Assembly: GCF_001045465.1 (NCBI RefSeq)
Contig: NZ_LFND01000003.1
Span: 744,001-808,000 of the forward strand
Direction of reading: 5' to 3'
Origin: Chryseobacterium angstadtii
GTDB taxonomy: Bacteria > Bacteroidota > Bacteroidia > Flavobacteriales > Weeksellaceae
DNA: 64,000 nt
Each line of letters begins with the position of its first letter. Positions within the stretch are counted from its first letter, which is position 1. Both the position numbers and the translations under genes were made by a program. The notes beneath the pieces are model-generated. The model was given only the letters and a program-made list of their open reading frames with translations. It made no database searches and was not told the origin of the DNA. Shown here piece by piece: positions 1 to 8,866 of the stretch.

Positions 1-711
1 TTCTTTTAAATCACTTAAAAGAATGTAGGAAGGATTGCCGTTTTCATCCTTTACCTGAACCAGTGGTTCGTCTCTGTATTTTCCGTCATATCCGTATTTT
101 TTAAAATCATTTTTAGAAAAAGCATGAATGCCGCGGTCTTTTTCAATCGATTCTTTGGTTGCAGCATGATTGTAAACATCACTCAGCCACAAATACATTC
201 CGTTTTCCTCATGAATCGAAGCATATTGTAAATCCGGATTTCCGGCTTCTTTATTGACACTTTTAATCGTCTGCTCATATTTCACGGCTCCGCAAAATAG
301 CTCACTGGCACCGCCACGGTTACGGACTCCGCCGGGAACAAGGGAAAAGGTTAACTTTTCAATATACTCTTCACAGTCAAAACTGAATTTGCCGGGAATC
401 GTACCGGAATTTGTACCTGGTGAAGGCATGATCGTAGTATGTATCCCGCCTGCCAATGAAGGTTGACCTATATTTTTATTGTAGTTGGCGTTGTAGCTTA
501 CCCATGTCCCATCCAGTGCTTCCAACACACCATAATCTACATTACGGGCTATTTCCTGCAGGTTTTCTTCCCTAAAAGGCATCACAGGATCATCAATGAG
601 AAGCTTGGAATATCCGTCCATGATTTCGGCCAGCGTTTTCTGGTCTTCGTTTGAACTCTTACGGAGTTGTAGTCCTCCTTTTTCGAGACTTTCTTTTTTA
701 CGTTTAAGCAT
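1..711 (-). CDS. Partial conserved protein of the GMC/ferritin-like operon (C-terminus beyond window)
   Basis: An open frame starts at 711 on the minus strand and runs off the left edge without a stop, giving about 237 N-terminal residues. It begins MLKRKKESLEKGGLQLRK and has no signal peptide. The visible part contains GTWVSYNANYN, a Gly/Pro-rich stretch (PSPGTNSGTIPG), FSLVPGGVRNRGG and a following ELFCGAVKYEQ, which read like a small ligand-binding beta-barrel. I do not recognise the family with certainty. It lies 18 nt after the ferritin-like gene in the same orientation, so it is probably the last or next-to-last member of the four-gene operon that starts at 4935. A role with the oxidoreductase is inferred from position only. 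Confidence 0.7.
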   Translation of the reverse strand, partial: MLKRKKESLEKGGLQLRKSSNEDQKTLAEIMDGYSKLLIDDPVMPFREENLQEIARNVDYGVLEALDGTWVSYNANYNKNIGQPSLAGGIHTTIMPSPGTNSGTIPGKFSFDCEEYIEKLTFSLVPGGVRNRGGASELFCGAVKYEQTIKSVNKEAGNPDLQYASIHEENGMYLWLSDVYNHAATKESIEKDRGIHAFSKNDFKKYGYDGKYRDEPLVQVKDENGNPSYILLSDLKE

Positions 712-729
712 GATATATCGTTTTTATGG

Positions 730-2193
730 TTATAAATTGGTGTATTCGAAAGTAGGTCCTGCATTGGATTGAGAATCCAGCGGTTGTTTCATCAATCCTA
801 CAGCCTGCTCTTTCAGGGCATACATATACATAATTGATTTTTCCAGTTCCTGATGATTTCCTTCTACAGCACTCTGAATGGCATCCAGAAGTTTTCTATA
901 GGTTTTGTTGAATTCAAGTCCCTGTGCATACAGCGCTTTATTACCGGCATAGTCGCTAAGTTTAGGATTTTCTTTCATAGGATAAGCGCCGTTCCAGTCT
1001 ACAGGTAAAGGCTTTCCATTGGGTGGAGTGGAAACTGGCATCATTCCGTTTTCATCCGTAAATGGTTCATAATTTCCTTCTACGTAGAAATGTTCATGAA
1101 AAACTTCTTTAAATCTGAAATAATGAGCGAGTTCTGCACCTTCTTCAAACTGGGAAGGATCAACATCAAAAATAGAATCATCAGCCCCTTCACCCTGACC
1201 TTTAATTTCCTGGAATACAGCAATGACACCCGCCAAAGCTTCTACGGGATGCAACTTTCCTCCGCTGCCGTAATACTGTTCCGGGCGAATCTGCTTAGCA
1301 GGATCTCCGGTGAAAATTCCTCCTCTATTCAGTTCTTTGAAGTTTTGAGGAAGGCTTCCGTGTTCCTGGTAGTACGCTATAATTTGGAAAACGGTAATAT
1401 AAAAGAATAGAACATCATAATATTCTCCAATGGTATGTACATTTTCCATGATAAAGCCTTTCATATTTTCGAGTGTCCAGAAATTGTTTTCCTGTACGGC
1501 GGCAGTTTTTGCACGGAACGAAGCCAATTCCGGTTCTGTCTCATATTTAGGTGCCTTTACTAGTGGATTACTCGGACTTTCAATAGCAATAAAGGTGGCA
1601 ATACTGTTGGAACAGAACGTTTCCAAACCTACATAGAAATCAACATTCATGGGTAATTTCATCGGGTAAGTAGGATAGTTCTGCGGGCGGTTGACGGAAG
1701 GTTGAATATTCACGGCATTCATCACATTGCAGACCATAATCATGTGAAGCATTTCTTCCACAGCCACACTTCTGATAATCTGTGAAGCCAGTGCATTGGT
1801 TCCGTCTTTAATGGAATACAAAGCAGTAAGATAAGGCGGAATGGTAGAATGCTCAATAAGGATAGCTGTCTGCAAAAGATCCTGCAAAACAGGCCGGTAA
1901 TCAACATCTGCCCATCTTTTCTTTACACTGTCTGATACCTCTGAAATTCCTGAACCGAACTGTGAACTCAGATATTCATCAAATTCTTTTATCTGATCAT
2001 TGAGTAAAAGGTTGGTCAGGGTCTTGTTGTGATATTTTAATCCTTCCGTCCATTCCTCTTTACTGATGGAAGAATCAAATAGTAAGGACTGCAGTGAAAT
2101 AGCTTCTTCAACAACAGCATTTCTGCTGAAAGCGTTTGAACCTTTTGATAAAGTTTTCTGAGGTTCTGTTTTATGGATAAGTCTTTGCCTCAT
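730..2193 (-). CDS. Ferritin-like protein of the VioB / iminophenyl-pyruvate dimer synthase type
   Basis: 487 residues, no signal peptide. The N-terminal half holds a helical pair with ILIEHSTIPPYLTALYSI followed about 25 residues later by RSVAVEEMLHMIMVCNVM. These E...(x)n...EExxH motifs are the carboxylate/histidine metal ligands of ferritin-like four-helix bundles, and the wording matches the ferritin-like domain in VioB/RebD-type proteins. Two more bundle helices (VQENNFWTLENMKGFIMEN and AHYFRFKEVFHEHFY) follow. The C-terminal third is uncharacterised. It starts 4 nt after the GMC oxidoreductase stop, so the two are almost certainly cotranscribed. Known relatives include tryptophan-dimer pigment enzymes and many unassigned proteins; no substrate can be named here. 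Confidence 0.75.
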   Translation of the reverse strand: MRQRLIHKTEPQKTLSKGSNAFSRNAVVEEAISLQSLLFDSSISKEEWTEGLKYHNKTLTNLLLNDQIKEFDEYLSSQFGSGISEVSDSVKKRWADVDYRPVLQDLLQTAILIEHSTIPPYLTALYSIKDGTNALASQIIRSVAVEEMLHMIMVCNVMNAVNIQPSVNRPQNYPTYPMKLPMNVDFYVGLETFCSNSIATFIAIESPSNPLVKAPKYETEPELASFRAKTAAVQENNFWTLENMKGFIMENVHTIGEYYDVLFFYITVFQIIAYYQEHGSLPQNFKELNRGGIFTGDPAKQIRPEQYYGSGGKLHPVEALAGVIAVFQEIKGQGEGADDSIFDVDPSQFEEGAELAHYFRFKEVFHEHFYVEGNYEPFTDENGMMPVSTPPNGKPLPVDWNGAYPMKENPKLSDYAGNKALYAQGLEFNKTYRKLLDAIQSAVEGNHQELEKSIMYMYALKEQAVGLMKQPLDSQSNAGPTFEYTNL

Positions 2194-2197
2194 GTTT

Positions 2198-4492
2198 TCA
2201 GTTTTTTAATTGAGTTTGCAAATCATTTAAAATCGATTCTACGGAACGGATGGTAAATGCAGATAAGGTTAAAGTAGGGTTGGATGTTCCCAGTGTTGTC
2301 ATATTTCCGGCACCCACGATGTATAAATTCGGGTGGTCCCATGCCTTACAGTAGCTGTCTGTCACGGAATCCTCCGGATTGGAGCCCATTCGGTGAGTCC
2401 CTACGATATGACCTGCTCCGTTGTAGGAATATCTTACATTGTTGTAAAGAAAAGTATTCGGGTCTGTTGCATTATAGGTTGTGAAATCTTCAATGCCCAA
2501 TTTTTCAAACATCTGATCCGAAGCCAGTTTGGCCTGTTCCATTGCTCTTTTCTCATAATCTGTCAGCTCATAATGAATCACAGGTCGCGGTATTCCAAGA
2601 ACATCCATATACTGGTCATTAATGGTTACTCTGTTATTGGGATTCGGCAGCTGTTCAATTTCAAAATGAAACAAAACCTGTCTGGAGAGGCGGTGCGTAA
2701 GAGCTTCTTTTAATTCTGCCCCGAAAAGACCGTCATTCAAAAATTCTGCAACATCAGAGCTCGGAGAAATCGTTGGCCAGCTCCATCCCCAGTTGTCAAG
2801 CGGTGAAATCCATGCGGAAAACTCACTTCTGAAACTTCCGTCACGGAAAGAAGAAATATTGGTGGTAGAACCGGGACCTCTGTAAGGATAAACCGGCTCC
2901 GGAAATAATCCCCAGGTAAGCATCACCATATGATCCATTAAATTTCTTCCCACCTGATCACTACGGTTGGCTACGGTCTTTTGAACTTTCTGACCGTTTT
3001 CGTTTACTGTATATTTTGAATTCAGAAGGATCTTCGGATTTTCAAAAGCGTTGGCCGCCAGAATGACAATAGAATCTGAGGTATCTACGGCTTCTTCCAC
3101 AAAGGCTGTTTTTTCTCTGGAAGCATATTTTCTTATATGAATCTTTGAAATTCTGTCGTGATTTTCCTGATCCACACTCAATTTGTACACCACACTCTGC
3201 GCCTGAATCTCAATATGCGGATTGCGTTTCAGATTATCATTTTCATTGACTTTATACAAGGCTTTTTTCAGCGTTTTTAAGGCGTTGTATTTCGCCTGAA
3301 CCGGGCAGATGGGAACACATGAGGCATTTCCTTCACAGCGTTCTCCCATATAAGGATTCCAAACAGATCCCAGCGCTTTGTATTCTTCTTTTTCTGAACC
3401 GTCCAAAGCCAGTTTGTAGCCTGCATGGGTAGGCTCGGCTTTGATAATTTTGGTCTTCCCGTATTTCGGATTCGGGACAGAATTTCTTCCCTGTGGTGAA
3501 GGAACCATTAATAACGGAATCTTTTGAAAATTGAGCTGAACACTCATTCCGGAGAGACCGTCAATGATCTTCTGATCCATATAACTCTGAGGAATTTCTT
3601 CCATCGGAAATACATAATTGCCATAATATTCTTCAGTACTTTCATCAATAGGATATTCCTGCTTGGAAACGTCTCCCGAAACCCCGATTTCAAATTCAGC
3701 CATTTCATAATAGGGTCTTAGCGTTTCATAATCAATTGGCCAGTTGATAGGGGCTTTTCCTTTTGAATCAGGTTGATTGATTTCAATGCCGTATTTTTCT
3801 GTAAGTCTGAAATCATTCGGAAGCATTCTCGGGGTAGTTCCCAGCCAGTGAAGTGTAGTTCCGCCTCCGACTCTGATGGCATCGCTGGCGAAAGGCATCG
3901 GACCAAACTGAACCAGATAACCATTTTTATCAGGAAAAGGCGGAGTAATAGGAGTGATGTCCAGCACATTGGGTGAAGGGGCCTGTTTTAAATTAGGATA
4001 AGGTGAATTCGGAACTTTAGCCGATTGTTTATAAAAAGTACGCATATACTCATTATAATTGGTCATTGAAGACGCAGAATCCAGTTCTATTCCGGCTTCC
4101 AGTCCTGCTTCGTACATCAGAACCGATATTTCCTGGAAGAATTGTAAAAACAGATATTTTTTAAAGAATTCTAAACCCAGTTGATTTTTAAGCGTCTCTT
4201 TGTTTGTATTCTTTTTTTCAGCAAGAGTCTCTATTTCCTGGTCCGTTTGATTTTTAGCGTTTTCAGTTTCTTTTTTGTATTGATCAGATTCGCGTAAATC
4301 TTCTATTTTCTTGATGCCATCTGCACCAAGCTCGGTCAGTATTTTTTTGAACTGATGAGTAGCTGTTGCACGGTGAATGAATTTTTTTTCGTTGACATCG
4401 TACACATGATCGGTCAGCAGTTTGGCAATCAGTGATCCGGCGATTCCGGTTCCTACAATGATCACGTCTTTTTTTGCTTGGGTCTGGCTCAT
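2198..4492 (-). CDS. GMC family oxidoreductase (FAD-dependent), possible Fe-S cluster
   Basis: 764 residues. A Rossmann FAD motif (IIVGTGIAGS) lies near residues 11-20. The C-terminal GMC signature includes GTHRMG with His700 and SNPTLT with Asn738, the expected catalytic His/Asn pair. Residues 386-396 carry Cys386, Cys392 and Cys396 in CEGNASCVPICP followed by AKYN. That Cys cluster is typical of the gluconate/FAD-glucose dehydrogenase branch, where it is thought to hold an iron-sulfur cluster. A charged helical insertion rich in Lys, Glu and Asn (about residues 60-105) separates the FAD fold from the rest. The start codon overlaps the preceding small-subunit stop by four bases (ATGA). There is no cytochrome c subunit next to it, so the electron acceptor is unclear. 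Confidence 0.88.
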   Translation of the reverse strand: MSQTQAKKDVIIVGTGIAGSLIAKLLTDHVYDVNEKKFIHRATATHQFKKILTELGADGIKKIEDLRESDQYKKETENAKNQTDQEIETLAEKKNTNKETLKNQLGLEFFKKYLFLQFFQEISVLMYEAGLEAGIELDSASSMTNYNEYMRTFYKQSAKVPNSPYPNLKQAPSPNVLDITPITPPFPDKNGYLVQFGPMPFASDAIRVGGGTTLHWLGTTPRMLPNDFRLTEKYGIEINQPDSKGKAPINWPIDYETLRPYYEMAEFEIGVSGDVSKQEYPIDESTEEYYGNYVFPMEEIPQSYMDQKIIDGLSGMSVQLNFQKIPLLMVPSPQGRNSVPNPKYGKTKIIKAEPTHAGYKLALDGSEKEEYKALGSVWNPYMGERCEGNASCVPICPVQAKYNALKTLKKALYKVNENDNLKRNPHIEIQAQSVVYKLSVDQENHDRISKIHIRKYASREKTAFVEEAVDTSDSIVILAANAFENPKILLNSKYTVNENGQKVQKTVANRSDQVGRNLMDHMVMLTWGLFPEPVYPYRGPGSTTNISSFRDGSFRSEFSAWISPLDNWGWSWPTISPSSDVAEFLNDGLFGAELKEALTHRLSRQVLFHFEIEQLPNPNNRVTINDQYMDVLGIPRPVIHYELTDYEKRAMEQAKLASDQMFEKLGIEDFTTYNATDPNTFLYNNVRYSYNGAGHIVGTHRMGSNPEDSVTDSYCKAWDHPNLYIVGAGNMTTLGTSNPTLTLSAFTIRSVESILNDLQTQLKN

Positions 4493-4935
4493 GAGTTACT
4501 GTTTACAGGTTGAACATTCCAGGATTTGTAGCCGGGCTGTTTGGCTCCCGGCGGATGGGCATGCATCACATTCCACACCAGACCTTCCTGATAAGAAAGA
4601 TCATTGATGTAGTTGCCTTCCCAGGTTCCCAGATACCAGAGGGTAATTATTTTGCCGGCCATATCATTCATTCCGGAGTCTGCTATGATTTCAGCAGTGA
4701 TAGCATTTCTCAGCTGATCCGGGGTGTAAGAATTTTCAATTACATTTTTGGAAACAGTAAGAAATTCGGCAAAGGTGGCCGCTTCTAAATTCCCTAAAAT
4801 ATAGGTGTAATACGTTTCTGCTAAGCCTGTGGATTGCAGTTCGTTCACAGAAAACCCGGTAAGTGCTTCTGAGATCGACATGAACACGTCGAAATAATAA
4901 TCGTCGACGTTGAGGATTTTGTTAATCGTAGTCAT
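4489..4935 (-). CDS. Sugar/gluconate dehydrogenase small subunit-like protein
   Basis: 148 residues resembling the small (gamma) subunit of FAD-dependent glucose, gluconate and sorbitol dehydrogenases. Recognisable features are the helical N-terminal half (FMSISEALTGF, LAETYYTYILGN) and the C-terminal block IITLWYLGTWEGN followed by an aromatic/Pro tail (HAHPPGAKQPGYKSWNVQP). In known complexes this subunit is a chaperone for export and FAD loading of the GMC subunit and usually bears a Tat signal; none is visible here, so the complex may stay in the cytoplasm. First gene of the minus-strand operon, with its stop overlapping the GMC start by four bases. Confidence 0.75.
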   Translation of the reverse strand: MTTINKILNVDDYYFDVFMSISEALTGFSVNELQSTGLAETYYTYILGNLEAATFAEFLTVSKNVIENSYTPDQLRNAITAEIIADSGMNDMAGKIITLWYLGTWEGNYINDLSYQEGLVWNVMHAHPPGAKQPGYKSWNVQPVNSNS

Positions 4936-5310
4936 TTCGTTAAAATTTGGTGGTTAAAGAATTTTCAGTTCCACACAAGGAGGAACTCGTCTTTCCGATG
5001 AATTTTTATCGGTCGGATTTTTCGGGATACCATCTTAGAACCCCTCTTTTTTCAGAAATGGAGGGTTGTTTTTTAAGTGATCCATAGTTATCAGTTTTTG
5101 TTTACTCAAAATTAACCAGAATGTGGTAGCTGGTGTTCAGTATTTCTACCTAATTTTTGATAGCATTTATTTGATGTATTTTAGCTAAGCCTTTATGGAT
5201 AGGGGATTTGAGGTGTTTTGTTTTCACTTAATTTAGAATTATTTTAAATAGAGATAAAATGCTGAAACCAATTTCCCTGCTTTTCAAAGCTGTTTACTCT
5301 TTTTTACTAA
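4936..5310. other. Intergenic region with leader of the GMC operon
   Basis: No gene seen. Read on the minus strand, a TAATTTTG box (5114-5107) fits the Bacteroidota -7 element and would start a leader of about 165 nt before the 4935 start codon. That leader contains a short hairpin (AGTTCC...GGAACT, 4967-4987) and a G-rich/C-rich pair near 5040-5070. I see no riboswitch that I can name. Confidence 0.4.
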
Positions 5311-5675
5311 ACCACAAAAGCCACAAAAGTTTTTGAATGTTTTAGTTTAAAGATGAAAATATATGATGTTATTAAAGTTCACATAGTATTTTAAAAATCT
5401 GCGTAATCTGCGAGATAATTTTTAAACATTAAGATCAATGAAGATGGTAAGTAAAGTTAAGATAAAAATCCAATGGATTTTTTTAAGCTACACAGTAATA
5501 CTTAAAGTGAAGCTTACGTTAATTATTCTTCAATACTTAAAAAATTTTAATGGTTTATTATTTAACCACAAAGGTCGTAAAAGTTTTATTTTAAACACTT
5601 TATTGATTTTTATGTTTAAATACTTCTATCAGATCTAACATCTGTGCAAATAGCTTTTGTCTCTTTTGTGGTTAA
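5311..5675 (+). repeat. Dispersed intergenic repeat, copy 1
   Basis: This stretch shares long blocks with 11133-11510 and, inverted, with 13769-14313. Diagnostic blocks are ACCACAAAAGCCACAAAAG, TCTGCGTAATCTGCGAGATAA, ATTAAGATCAATGAAGATG, a small palindrome AAAAATCCAATGGATTTTT (5465-5484 region) and TTAATGGTTTATTATTTAACC. The open frames inside are low-complexity and are not taken as genes. No transposase and no target duplication are visible. Confidence 0.75.
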
Positions 5676-5844
5676 GTTTAAAATGAGTGTAACAGACTTA
5701 TTTTATACTTTTAATGTTCTGCTAAAAAGTTTAAACAAATTTTTCAGTTAAAAAGAAAGAATTCAAAGATTTAAGAAAAATAATTATTGGAATTGTAAAA
5801 TGAATGTATATTTTTATCTGAAGAAAAAGACACTCCTAAAAACT

Positions 5845-6750
5845 ATGTATTGTACCAAGAAGCTGATTCCTCTGATCATCTTATTCGCTGCCCACCTGAA
5901 TATAAAGGCACAGTCTGCCGAAAATTTAAGAACACAACTCCAAAAGATTCTTTCCACAAAAAATGCGACCGCAGGAATATCCGTGAAAGGGATTGAAGAC
6001 AAAGACACTTTAAGCATCAACGGAAATCTGAATATGCCGATGATGAGTGTTTTTAAATTTCACATTGCATTGGCGGTTCTGAATAAAGTAGATCAGGGAA
6101 AATGGAAACTGGATCAGAAGTTTTTCGTGAAAAAGGAAGAGCTTCACCCCGATACCTGGAGCCCGATGCGGGACGAATTTCCGGACGGAAATATCTATCT
6201 GACATTGGATCAGCTGCTGAGATATACCGTTTCACACAGTGATAATAATGGCTGCGATCTGCTTTTGAACAGACTGGGAGGAACGGAATCTGTTCAGAAA
6301 TTCATCAATAAACAGGGAATCAGAGATTTTGTCATTAAAGTAGATGAACAGCAGATGTCGTCCTGGGAAAATTTATATGTCAATACAACGACTCCTTTGG
6401 CGACTACTGAACTTCTAGAGAAATTTTATAAAGGGAAAGTCCTGAAAAAAGAAACTACGAGATATCTGTATCAGATTATGGTGGAAACTTCACGCGGAAT
6501 TACATGGATGAAAGCAGGGCTTCCAAAAGATACGGAAGTCGCTCACCGGACCGGAATTTCCTCCACAAATGAGGCGAATCTGAGAGCTGCCATGAATGAC
6601 GTGGGGATTGTAAAACTTCCCGACGGAAAGCATTTTATTCTCTCCGTTTATCTTAAAAATATTACGGAAGAAAGGGCAGAAACTGAAAAAATAATAGCAG
6701 ATATAGCCAAAGCAGTGTGGAACTATTACACCATTGAAAAAAAGAATTAG
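5845..6750 (+). CDS. Class A beta-lactamase (subclass A2-like)
   Basis: Serine beta-lactamase, exported, hydrolysing beta-lactams in the periplasm. The start at 5845 gives a clean signal peptide (MYCTKKLIPLIILFAAH...KAQS); the in-frame ATG at 5800 only adds a Lys-rich stretch. Counting from 5845, the catalytic SVFK has Ser68 and Lys71, the SDN loop begins at Ser132, and the third motif is HRTG with Arg235 in place of the usual Lys. The omega-loop region (VDEQQMSSWENLYVN) is closer to subclass A2 enzymes of the PER/VEB/CME kind than to TEM. Chryseobacteria carry resident enzymes of this type. The stop directly abuts the start of a second serine hydrolase, suggesting one transcript. Substrate range cannot be read from sequence. 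Confidence 0.9.
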   Translation: MYCTKKLIPLIILFAAHLNIKAQSAENLRTQLQKILSTKNATAGISVKGIEDKDTLSINGNLNMPMMSVFKFHIALAVLNKVDQGKWKLDQKFFVKKEELHPDTWSPMRDEFPDGNIYLTLDQLLRYTVSHSDNNGCDLLLNRLGGTESVQKFINKQGIRDFVIKVDEQQMSSWENLYVNTTTPLATTELLEKFYKGKVLKKETTRYLYQIMVETSRGITWMKAGLPKDTEVAHRTGISSTNEANLRAAMNDVGIVKLPDGKHFILSVYLKNITEERAETEKIIADIAKAVWNYYTIEKKN

Positions 6751-7791
6751 ATGCAATTAAAACTGACAGGATTCCTGCTGATTATTCTCGGGCTTTCAAC
6801 GGCTAAAGCGCAGCATACGGATGATTTTTCGAAAAAAATAGACAGTATTGTTTCACAGTCGAATCCGATATCCTTTAACGGGACGGTGCTGGTAACAAAA
6901 GCCGGAAAAGTGAAGTACGCCAAAACTTTCGGGTATAAAGACTTTGAAGCGGGGATTCCCTTACAACGTGACGACCAGTTTGAAATCATGTCGAATTCAA
7001 AACAGGTCACGGCTGTTCTTATTTTGAAGGAAGTTGAAAAAGGAAATATACGCCTACAGGCTCCGATAAAACAATATCTGCCTTCTTTAACGGAATCGTG
7101 GGCAGATTCGGTGACGGTTCACCAGCTGCTTAATCATACCCACGGAATTGTTGATACGGAAAAGCCGCTTGCTTTTGAACCCGGCTCGCAGTTCAAATAT
7201 GGCAATCTGTCTTATATACTTTTAGGCGAAATCCTTGAAAAAATATCCGGTAAAACCTACGTAGAACTTGCAGATGAGCTGTTCAGGATGCTGAAAATGA
7301 AAAATACGTTCTGCTATAATAAAGATCATAAAAGAAACCTTGTCAACGGCTATATGAACAAGGAAAATAAGTTCGAAAAAGTAGAGAAATCATTTTTAAA
7401 CAAAGATAATTTGCCTGCTGCGGGAATCATTTCTACGGCTCATGACCTGTCTTTGTGGGATGATGCTTTATTCAACGGAAAATTATTGAAATCAGGGACT
7501 TTTGCGATGATGACCTCAGCAACAACAAGCTCACAGCATAATGTTTTTGGAAAAGAAAGTATGGGATTTGGGTACAATGTGCGTATCATCAAGGAAGCCG
7601 GATTGAATTATTATGCCGTTACCGGGCTGGGAGATGGGTTCACCTGTCTGAATGTTCATTTTCCTGCGACTGATGTCAGTCTTATTATTTTGGAAAACCA
7701 AATGCCGAGAGACAGAAACTACTGGAGCTACAAGGAAGCACAGATTAAAAATGTGATTTTAAAAAGTAGTTTGGTGAAAAATGGACAATAA
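6751..7791 (+). CDS. Serine hydrolase, class C beta-lactamase/PBP-like fold
   Basis: 346 residues with a signal peptide (MQLKLTGFLLIILGLSTAKAQ). The SxxK motif is SNSK with Ser81 and Lys84, and the YxN motif is YGN with Tyr150 and Asn152, both typical of the beta-lactamase/D-alanyl-D-alanine carboxypeptidase (PF00144) family. HQLLNHTHGI is the usual block between them. The C-terminal HxG/KTG-like box is not obvious; VTGLGDGF near residue 290 may take its place. The ATG follows the beta-lactamase stop with no gap. Members range from esterases to peptidases to beta-lactamases, so the substrate is open; cell-wall peptide trimming is one possibility. Confidence 0.82.
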   Translation: MQLKLTGFLLIILGLSTAKAQHTDDFSKKIDSIVSQSNPISFNGTVLVTKAGKVKYAKTFGYKDFEAGIPLQRDDQFEIMSNSKQVTAVLILKEVEKGNIRLQAPIKQYLPSLTESWADSVTVHQLLNHTHGIVDTEKPLAFEPGSQFKYGNLSYILLGEILEKISGKTYVELADELFRMLKMKNTFCYNKDHKRNLVNGYMNKENKFEKVEKSFLNKDNLPAAGIISTAHDLSLWDDALFNGKLLKSGTFAMMTSATTSSQHNVFGKESMGFGYNVRIIKEAGLNYYAVTGLGDGFTCLNVHFPATDVSLIILENQMPRDRNYWSYKEAQIKNVILKSSLVKNGQ

Positions 7792-7849
7792 TAAATTCTC
7801 TGAACTAAAATCACACAAAAGGGTACTTGAAAGATAATTTCCGGTGATT

Positions 7850-7857
7850 TAGATTTG
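7850..7857 (+). promoter_or_regulatory. Promoter -7 box for the metalloprotease gene
   Basis: TAGATTTG matches the Bacteroidota -7 consensus TAnnTTTG exactly, with TTG at 7827-7829 (20-nt spacer) as a -33 element. The predicted start of transcription is near 7864. Confidence 0.6.
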
Positions 7858-7895
7858 TTGATAAGAATCATTGCAATCAACAAAAACTAAAAATC

Positions 7896-8771
7896 ATGAA
7901 AACTCTAATTGTATCTTTGGCTTTGCTCGCTGTAGTAAGCTGTGCGGATAAGAAATCAGAAGGCCAGCCACGGCTTTGTACTGAACTTTATACAGCCTAC
8001 CAGGATGAGAAATCTGTCGGGGCTGAATCTGCTGTATTGAAAAAAAACCTTTGGCCTCATTCTGTAAATTTTCCTCTGCGTATAACGGTTCGTTTTTTAA
8101 ATGGAACAGATTTTCAGAAAAATAAAGTGAGAGAATATGTAAAATTATGGACTCAGGCTTCCGCAAACGGCGTTGAATATAAATTTCATGAAAAGAACAA
8201 AATCAATTTTAAATTTATTCCTTACGATATTACAACCAGCGGAAATGTAGCAGATATCAGAATTTTCTTTGGAAACGGAGGCTCTTCTTCCTATATCGGA
8301 ATAGATAGCAAAGCTGTGCCACAAGATAAACCTACCATGATTTTCGGATGGGTTAATGAATTTGAACCGGAAGAATCTATCAAACAGGTTATATTGCACG
8401 AATTCGGGCATGCTTTGGGATTTATTCATGAGCATCAAAACCCTACGGCCAATATTCCCTGGAATAAAGAGGCGGTATATAAATATTATAAAGATACGCA
8501 GACTCCTCCCTGGACGAAAGAAATGGTAGACAATAATATATTTTACAGATACAGCACTGACGCTACCAACTATACAGCTTATGACCCTGCTTCTATCATG
8601 CACTATGCAATTCCGGCTTCATTAACGGAAGGAGGGTATTCAACACCCTGGAATACAAATTTATCGCCAACGGACGTTTCGTTCATTAAGCAGATTTATC
8701 CTTATCATCCATGCTACGTTAATGAAACATGCTGTTATGACAAAAACGGAAAGAAAATACCATGTCCTTAA
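7896..8771 (+). CDS. Astacin-like (M12A) zinc metalloprotease, lipoprotein
   Basis: 291 residues. The N-terminus ends in a lipobox (LLAVVSC, Cys16), so the protein is probably anchored by lipid. The zinc site HEFGHALGFIHE has His168, Glu169, His172 and His178, the extended HExxHxxGxxHE motif of metzincins, and SIMHYA downstream is the Met-turn. These identify an astacin-type endopeptidase. The C-terminal tail is Cys-rich (CYVNETCCYDKNGKKIPCP) and probably disulfide-bonded. It has its own promoter (7850-7857) and sits 104 nt after the serine hydrolase, so it is probably transcribed separately. Confidence 0.9.
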   Translation: MKTLIVSLALLAVVSCADKKSEGQPRLCTELYTAYQDEKSVGAESAVLKKNLWPHSVNFPLRITVRFLNGTDFQKNKVREYVKLWTQASANGVEYKFHEKNKINFKFIPYDITTSGNVADIRIFFGNGGSSSYIGIDSKAVPQDKPTMIFGWVNEFEPEESIKQVILHEFGHALGFIHEHQNPTANIPWNKEAVYKYYKDTQTPPWTKEMVDNNIFYRYSTDATNYTAYDPASIMHYAIPASLTEGGYSTPWNTNLSPTDVSFIKQIYPYHPCYVNETCCYDKNGKKIPCP

Positions 8772-8830
8772 CACAGATCTATACTTTTTGAGGAAAAAAG
8801 CATAATAAATCTTTAGAAAACACTAACAAA

Positions 8831-8866
8831 AAAAGCAGAGATCAATTCTCTGCTTTTTCTTTTTTT
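8831..8866. terminator. Bidirectional hairpin terminator
   Basis: AAAAGCAGAGA and TCTCTGCTTTT form an 11-bp stem around a 5-nt loop, with T-tracts on both strands. It overlaps the end of the MFS gene and would serve both convergent genes. Confidence 0.8.

Noticed and set aside
5438-5638. Open frame of 66 codons in an intergenic region
   Set aside because: It lies within the dispersed repeat, is low-complexity (Lys/Ile/Phe-rich), has no ribosome binding site and the other copies do not preserve it.
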